Shown here: positions 6,231 through 9,898 of the stretch, in pieces | How the letters are laid out: each line of letters starts with the position of its first letter | Numbering within the stretch: position 1 is the first letter of the stretch | Assembly: GCA_965369325.1 (NCBI GenBank) | Contig: CBDUQI010000219.1 | Coordinates: forward strand, 1-9,898 | Length of the DNA: 9,898 nt | DNA from: CBDUQI01 sp965369325 | Lineage (GTDB): Bacteria > Pseudomonadota > Gammaproteobacteria > Steroidobacterales > JBCBZW01 | Direction: 5' to 3' | Notes under the pieces: generated by a model | Told to the model about the DNA's origin: nothing | Database searches by the model: none | The model's input: only the letters and a program-made list of their open reading frames with translations | Translations under genes and position numbers: made by a program

Positions 6231-6304
6231 TCACCTGTGGGCGAGGGCTGCCGCGCGCGTGGGTGGCAAGGTGTGGTTGCGCAAGCGGGTGGACCGGGTA
6301 GACG
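6231..6304 (+). other. 74-base spacer between ybeZ and ybeY
   Basis: In many relatives these two genes touch or overlap. Here the spacer is G-rich and has no strong ribosome binding site. The ybeY frame is closed by TAG at 6299-6301, so ybeY cannot start earlier. A 5-bp complementarity (6232-6236/6269-6273) is too weak to call a hairpin. Confidence 0.6.
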
Positions 6305-6781
6305 ATGCACCTAAGTGTGGATATTCAGCTTGCACTGGTGGGCGGCGCGCAGGTCCCAAGCCGCGAGCAGACCATCGAGTGGGTGCACACGGCGCTAGCA
6401 CAGGCAGCCACCGAGGCCGGGCAACCGCTGGCCGAAGCCGCACAGCTCAGCGTGCGGATCGTGGAGGAGGAAGAGTCGCAAGCGCTCAACCAGCGTTATC
6501 GGGGCCGCGAGGGCCCGACTAATGTGCTGTCTTTTCCGGCCGACCTGCCGCCTGAGGTGTGTACGCCGCTGCTAGGCGATCTGGTTATTTGTGCGCCCCT
6601 GGTCGCGCGCGAGGCGCGCGCGCAGGGCAAGTCCGAGTTAGCCCATTGGGCACATTTGCTGGTGCACGGCACGCTGCACCTTTTGGGCTACGATCACGTT
6701 GAATCGGGCGCTGCGCAGAAGATGGAAACCATTGAAATTACAGTAATGAATCGTTTGGGCTACCCCAATCCCTATATTTGA
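6305..6781 (+). CDS. ybeY: Endoribonuclease / rRNA maturation factor YbeY
   Basis: YbeY is a zinc-dependent single-strand endoribonuclease involved in 16S rRNA 3'-end processing and late ribosome quality control. The 158-residue protein matches the usual length and contains the metal-binding HGTLHLLGYDH at 121-131, with H121, H125 and H131 as the three zinc ligands. LNQRYRGREGPTNVLSFPAD (61-80) and the LLGDLVI segment (89-95) are the other conserved blocks. The start at 6305 is forced: the in-frame TAG at 6299-6301 lies directly upstream and no later Met would keep the N-terminal strand. The ribosome binding site is poor, with only GGG at about 6295-6298. It lies between its partner ybeZ and corC, 15 bases before the latter. 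Confidence 0.97.
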   Translation: MHLSVDIQLALVGGAQVPSREQTIEWVHTALAQAATEAGQPLAEAAQLSVRIVEEEESQALNQRYRGREGPTNVLSFPADLPPEVCTPLLGDLVICAPLVAREARAQGKSELAHWAHLLVHGTLHLLGYDHVESGAAQKMETIEITVMNRLGYPNPYI

Positions 6782-6796
6782 CGTACATTATTAGAG

Positions 6797-7666
6797 ATGT
6801 CCGAAGACCAACCTCCAAGTAGAAACGGGGCCAGGAACACCGGATGGCTGAGTCGATTGACTCGGGCATTAGGTTCTGCGCCCCAGGACCGGCAATCGCT
6901 GGTCGACGTGTTACAGAGCGCGCTCAAGCGCGGGCTGTACGATGTAGACGCATTCAGCATGCTGCAAGGCGTGCTGGAAGTCTCCGAGATGCAAGTCCGG
7001 GACATCATGATTCCCCGGCCCCATATCGTGGTGGTCGAGCGTGATGCCAGCCCGGAGGATGTGCTACCGATCATTATCGAGTCCGGGCACTCCCGCTTTC
7101 CGGCAATTGGTGAGGACCGTGACGAGGTGGTCGGTATTCTGCTGGCCAAAGATCTGCTGCGACATTTCTCGCAATCCACTCCGGGCGTTGCCGATATCGG
7201 TACGTATCTGCGCCCGGCCGTGTTTATCCCTGAAAGCAAACGACTGAACATCCTGCTCAAGGAGTTTCGCGATAGCCATAATCACATGGCCATCGTGGTG
7301 GATGAGTACGGCGGTGTCTCTGGCCTGCTGACGATTGAGGATGTGATCGAGCAAATTGTTGGCGAGATTGACGACGAGCACGATATCGAAGAGGACGAAG
7401 ATATCCAGCCCGAATCCGACTCGCGCTTTCTGGTGCGGGCGCTTACCCGAATAGATGACTTTAATGACTACTTCAGCACCGACTTTTCGGATGAGGACTA
7501 CGACACGATTGGCGGGTTAATACTGCATGAGCTTGGTCGCCTGCCCCGACGCGGTGAAACCCTCAGCCACGGTGGCCTGGAGTTTAAAATTCTGCGCGCC
7601 TCACGCCGTCGGGTGGACCAGTTGCAGGTTAGCCGCGCCAGTGAAGTGCAGGTTACCGAGGAGTAA
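6797..7666 (+). CDS. corC: CorC/YbeX-type CBS-domain protein
   Basis: CorC (YbeX in E. coli) is a soluble protein linked to magnesium and cobalt efflux, and YbeX has also been tied to ribosome maturation. The 289-residue protein has a pair of CBS domains (about 66-190) with MIPRP (71-75), GHSRFPAI (97-104) and VVDEYGGVSGLLTIEDV (167-183), followed by an acidic connector (DDEHDIEEDEDI, 192-203) and the C-terminal CorC_HlyC transporter-associated domain (about 205-285) with DYDTIGGLI (234-242). It lacks the N-terminal DUF21 membrane domain of the larger HlyC/CorC proteins, as expected for the YbeX type. The ATG at 6797 lies 15 bases after ybeY with only TAGAG immediately before it, so the ribosome binding site is weak. 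Its stop overlaps the lnt start. Biochemical role is less certain than family membership. Confidence 0.95.
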   Translation: MSEDQPPSRNGARNTGWLSRLTRALGSAPQDRQSLVDVLQSALKRGLYDVDAFSMLQGVLEVSEMQVRDIMIPRPHIVVVERDASPEDVLPIIIESGHSRFPAIGEDRDEVVGILLAKDLLRHFSQSTPGVADIGTYLRPAVFIPESKRLNILLKEFRDSHNHMAIVVDEYGGVSGLLTIEDVIEQIVGEIDDEHDIEEDEDIQPESDSRFLVRALTRIDDFNDYFSTDFSDEDYDTIGGLILHELGRLPRRGETLSHGGLEFKILRASRRRVDQLQVSRASEVQVTEE

Positions 7667-9258
7667 TGCGCAGCCCCGACGGGTACGCCGCCACCCACCC
7701 AGCCCCTATCGCGCGCTTGCTGAGGTTACTCGCTGGTCGGCCCGGCCATATGCTTGCGTTGCTGGCCGGGCTGAGTGTGCCGTTGGCTTTCGCGCCGTTC
7801 GCCTGGTACTGGCTGGCTCCGATCAGCGTGGCCTGCTTATTGTTAACCTGGGAGGGTGCCAGCCCGCGCACCGCCGCGAAACGTGGGTTTTTGTTCGGAT
7901 TCGCGGCCTATCTGGCCGGCATGTACTGGCTTTACATCTCACTGCATCAATTTGGCGAGGCGCCGCTGCTGGTGGCGATTCCACTGATGCTGGCACTGAT
8001 GGCCTGGCTGGCGCTGTATCTGGCTGCATTGGGCTACTTTGCCAATCGGTTGTTCGCCCCAACGGGCGCGCTGCGCTGGCTGGTGGTGCTGCCAGCCGCC
8101 TGGACCCTGCTGGAGCACACCCGCGGCTGGTTGTTCAGCGGCTTTCCGTGGCTGGCACTGGGTTACGGACAAATCGACTCGCCGTTGCGCGGTCTGGCGC
8201 CGCTGGGTGGGGTGTTCGCGATGAGTCTTGCCGTCGTGTTTACTGCCGGTGCGCTGATTAGCCTGCTGCTTGGACGCAGCGTGTGGCTCAAAGTGATATC
8301 GGTGCTGTTGGTGGCAGCGTTGTGGACCGGCTCAGCCCGACTGGCACAGGTGCCGTGGACCACCCCGGTGCGCGATGCGCTGGAAGTGCGGGTTGTCCAG
8401 GGCGGCATCACTCAGGATCGCAAATGGCTACCGGAGCAACTGGAAGCCACCAAGATTTTATATCGGGATTTAACCGAGCCACATTGGGGCGCCGATCTGG
8501 TGATCTGGCCGGAAGCGGCCATTCCCGCGCTGCTGCAGGAAGAGCAGGCCTATCTTCAACGGCTGTTCGACGATGGCGCCGCGCAAGGCACCGCCATGCT
8601 GCTAGGCATGGTGCATTTTGACTTTCGCGAGCGCCGTTATTACAACGCCGTGTTTGCTCACGATCAGGGGCGCCTTTCTCAGTACTACAAGCGCCATCTG
8701 GTGCCCTTCGGCGAGTACTTTCCGGTGCCGGATTTTGTGCGTAACTGGATGCGACTGATGAGCCTGCCGTACACCGATTTTACCGCTGGCCCCGAGCGGC
8801 AGATGCCGTTGGGCGTGGCAGGCGAGCAGCTGGGTATTTCCATCTGCTACGAGGATGTGTTCGGCGAGGAGCTGATTCGCTTTCTGCCCGAGGCCAGCGT
8901 GTTGGTGAATGTGAGCAATGACGGTTGGTTTGGCGGCTCGGTTGCGCCCTATCAGCATTTGCAGATCGCCCGCGTTCGCGCTGCCGAAGCCGGACGCGCA
9001 CTGGTGCGGGCCACCAACAATGGCATCTCCGCGGTTATCGATTTCGACGGGCACGTGCAACAGACCTCAGCGTTGTTTCAGGCCCAGGTGTTGTCCGCGC
9101 AGGTGCAGCCACGCGAGGGGGCGACGCCGTTTACCCGCTATGCGAATGCCTTGGTGGTCGGGATCTGTCTACTGGCCCTATTGCTCGCAACGTTGATCAG
9201 CCGTTGGCCACGCGCCGCCGGTGCGTTGGCCCCCAATGACTCTGCTGCGCACGATTGA
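7666..9258 (+). CDS. lnt: Apolipoprotein N-acyltransferase Lnt
   Basis: Lnt is the inner-membrane enzyme that moves an acyl chain from phospholipid to the N-terminal cysteine of diacylated lipoproteins, the last step of lipoprotein maturation before Lol sorting. The 530-residue protein has several hydrophobic segments in about residues 29-225, a periplasmic nitrilase-like (carbon-nitrogen hydrolase) domain (about 238-485), and a last membrane helix (about 494-512). The catalytic triad is visible: E283 in WPEAAIP, K342 in YYKRHLVPFGEY, and C394 in ISICYEDVFGEE. RGWLFSGFPWL (153-163), SNDGWFG (417-423) and RATNNGISAVI (448-458) are also conserved. The ATG at 7666 shares its A with the corC stop (TAATG). 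GAGGAG (7658-7663) lies only 2 bases before it, so translation by coupling to corC is likely. It is the last gene of the operon; no terminator with a T run follows. Confidence 0.97.
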   Translation: MRSPDGYAATHPAPIARLLRLLAGRPGHMLALLAGLSVPLAFAPFAWYWLAPISVACLLLTWEGASPRTAAKRGFLFGFAAYLAGMYWLYISLHQFGEAPLLVAIPLMLALMAWLALYLAALGYFANRLFAPTGALRWLVVLPAAWTLLEHTRGWLFSGFPWLALGYGQIDSPLRGLAPLGGVFAMSLAVVFTAGALISLLLGRSVWLKVISVLLVAALWTGSARLAQVPWTTPVRDALEVRVVQGGITQDRKWLPEQLEATKILYRDLTEPHWGADLVIWPEAAIPALLQEEQAYLQRLFDDGAAQGTAMLLGMVHFDFRERRYYNAVFAHDQGRLSQYYKRHLVPFGEYFPVPDFVRNWMRLMSLPYTDFTAGPERQMPLGVAGEQLGISICYEDVFGEELIRFLPEASVLVNVSNDGWFGGSVAPYQHLQIARVRAAEAGRALVRATNNGISAVIDFDGHVQQTSALFQAQVLSAQVQPREGATPFTRYANALVVGICLLALLLATLISRWPRAAGALAPNDSAAHD

Positions 9259-9407
9259 TTCGGCATAATGCGCCGGCGAACACGGTGGGCCGATCTGCGA
9301 CGGTGCGGTGCACTGATGTAATTCCCGTCAATTGCCGATTGCCGGTACTGCATTGCCGCGGCTTGGGGTATTCTCTGCGCTTCACCCACTACTGCCGATG
9401 GTTCCCG
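9259..9407 (+). promoter_or_regulatory. lnt-leuS spacer, possible leuS leader or promoter
   Basis: The 149-base gap has no gene. CATAAT (9264-9269) and TATTCT (9369-9374) resemble -10 elements but neither has a good -35 partner. A heptamer array at 9331-9358 sits about 50 bases before the leuS start. No terminator is visible, so lnt transcription may run into leuS. Confidence 0.35.
9331..9358 (+). repeat. 7-base tandem array ATTGCCG
   Basis: ATTGCCG occurs at 9331-9337, 9338-9344 and 9352-9358, all in the same 7-base phase, with a diverged unit GTACTGC at 9345-9351. A near copy, ATTCCCG, is at 9321-9327 but out of phase. It may be a replication-slippage product or a protein-binding array. 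Confidence 0.6.
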
Positions 9408-9898
9408 ATGGACGAATTTTACGACGCGCGACTGATCGAGCCCGACGCCCAGAATTACTGGGCTGAGCACGATTCATTTGCCGCGCAAGAACAATCCGAT
9501 AAAGAGAAGTTCTACTGCCTGTGCATGCTGCCGTACCCAAGTGGCAACCTTCACATGGGCCATGTACGCAACTACACCATTGGTGATGTAATCAGCCGTT
9601 ACCAGCGGATGACCGGCAAAGCGGTGCTGCAACCGATGGGCTGGGACGCCTTCGGCATGCCGGCCGAGAATGCGGCGATCAAACACAAGCGCCCGCCTGC
9701 CGATTGGACCTACGCCAACATCGCGCACATGAAGCAGCAGTTGAAGAACTTCGGCTTCGCCTACGACTGGGACCGCGAAGTAACCACCTGTGCGCCGGAG
9801 TACTACCGGTGGGAGCAGTGGTTCTTCACCCGTATGTTCGAGAAGGGGCTGGTGTATCGCAAGACCTCGCCGGTGAACTGGTGCCCGGAAGATAAAAC
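9408..9898 (+). CDS. leuS: Leucine-tRNA ligase, N-terminal part (3' end outside window)
   Basis: LeuRS charges tRNA-Leu in the cytoplasm and is normally about 860 residues; the first 163 are visible. The class I signature is present as PYPSGNLHMGHVRNYTIGD (42-60), with HMGH (49-52) as the HIGH motif. QPMGWDAFGMPAENAA (75-90), FGFAYDWDRE (115-124), YYRWEQWFF (132-140) and NWCPED (157-162) match bacterial LeuRS closely; the last begins the zinc-binding or connective segment. The start is put at the ATG at 9408, giving MDEFYDARLIEPDAQNYW, which lines up with the usual N-terminus. An ATG at 9398 is out of frame. No clear Shine-Dalgarno sequence precedes 9408. The frame is open to the right edge with no defect. 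Confidence 0.97.
   Translation, partial: MDEFYDARLIEPDAQNYWAEHDSFAAQEQSDKEKFYCLCMLPYPSGNLHMGHVRNYTIGDVISRYQRMTGKAVLQPMGWDAFGMPAENAAIKHKRPPADWTYANIAHMKQQLKNFGFAYDWDREVTTCAPEYYRWEQWFFTRMFEKGLVYRKTSPVNWCPEDK

Noticed and set aside
5983..6522. 179-codon plus-strand frame across the ybeZ-ybeY junction
   Set aside because: It is out of frame with both conserved genes and rich in Arg, Ala and Cys, with no family resemblance.
9398..9400. ATG at 9398 as the leuS start
   Set aside because: It is not in the leuS frame; the ATG at 9408 gives the normal LeuRS N-terminus.

Overview
The window is a GC-rich stretch of chromosome from a gammaproteobacterium. The evidence is gene content and order: an MFS transporter followed by ssb, and the block miaB-ybeZ(phoH-like)-ybeY-ybeX(corC)-lnt followed by leuS, both arrangements familiar from that class. 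The genus cannot be named from the sequence alone. All recognisable genes are on the + strand. No mobile element, CRISPR array, tRNA or rRNA gene was seen.

Layout. 1-782 is the C-terminal part of an MFS permease whose start lies outside the window. 783-1178 is a 396-base gap with no convincing gene but many inverted repeats; bases 909-1088 tile into three consecutive helices with single-base linkers, which looks like a structured RNA or a leader of ssb. 1179-1661 is ssb. 1803-3515 encodes a one-chain ATP sulfurylase/APS kinase. A strong intrinsic terminator (3562-3601) follows it, then a hairpin-rich spacer leading to miaB. 3758-9258 looks like one transcription unit: miaB, ybeZ, ybeY, corC/ybeX and lnt, with short gaps and one stop/start overlap. 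A 149-base spacer carrying a small heptamer array precedes leuS, which runs off the right edge.

How the genes work together. SSB protects single-stranded DNA. The Sat-CysC fusion turns sulfate into APS and then PAPS, the activated sulfur used for cysteine synthesis and sulfonation. The miaB block links RNA and envelope functions: MiaB modifies A37 of certain tRNAs, YbeZ and YbeY act in rRNA maturation and ribosome quality control, CorC/YbeX is a CBS-domain protein tied to Mg/Co homeostasis and ribosome function, and Lnt adds the third acyl chain to lipoproteins. LeuRS charges tRNA-Leu, a tRNA family that MiaB partly modifies.

The protein-coding part is conserved housekeeping sequence. The unexplained signal is in the spacers: the helix series upstream of ssb, the four hairpins and 12-base repeat between sat and miaB, and the 7-base array before leuS. 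No new multi-gene system is visible.
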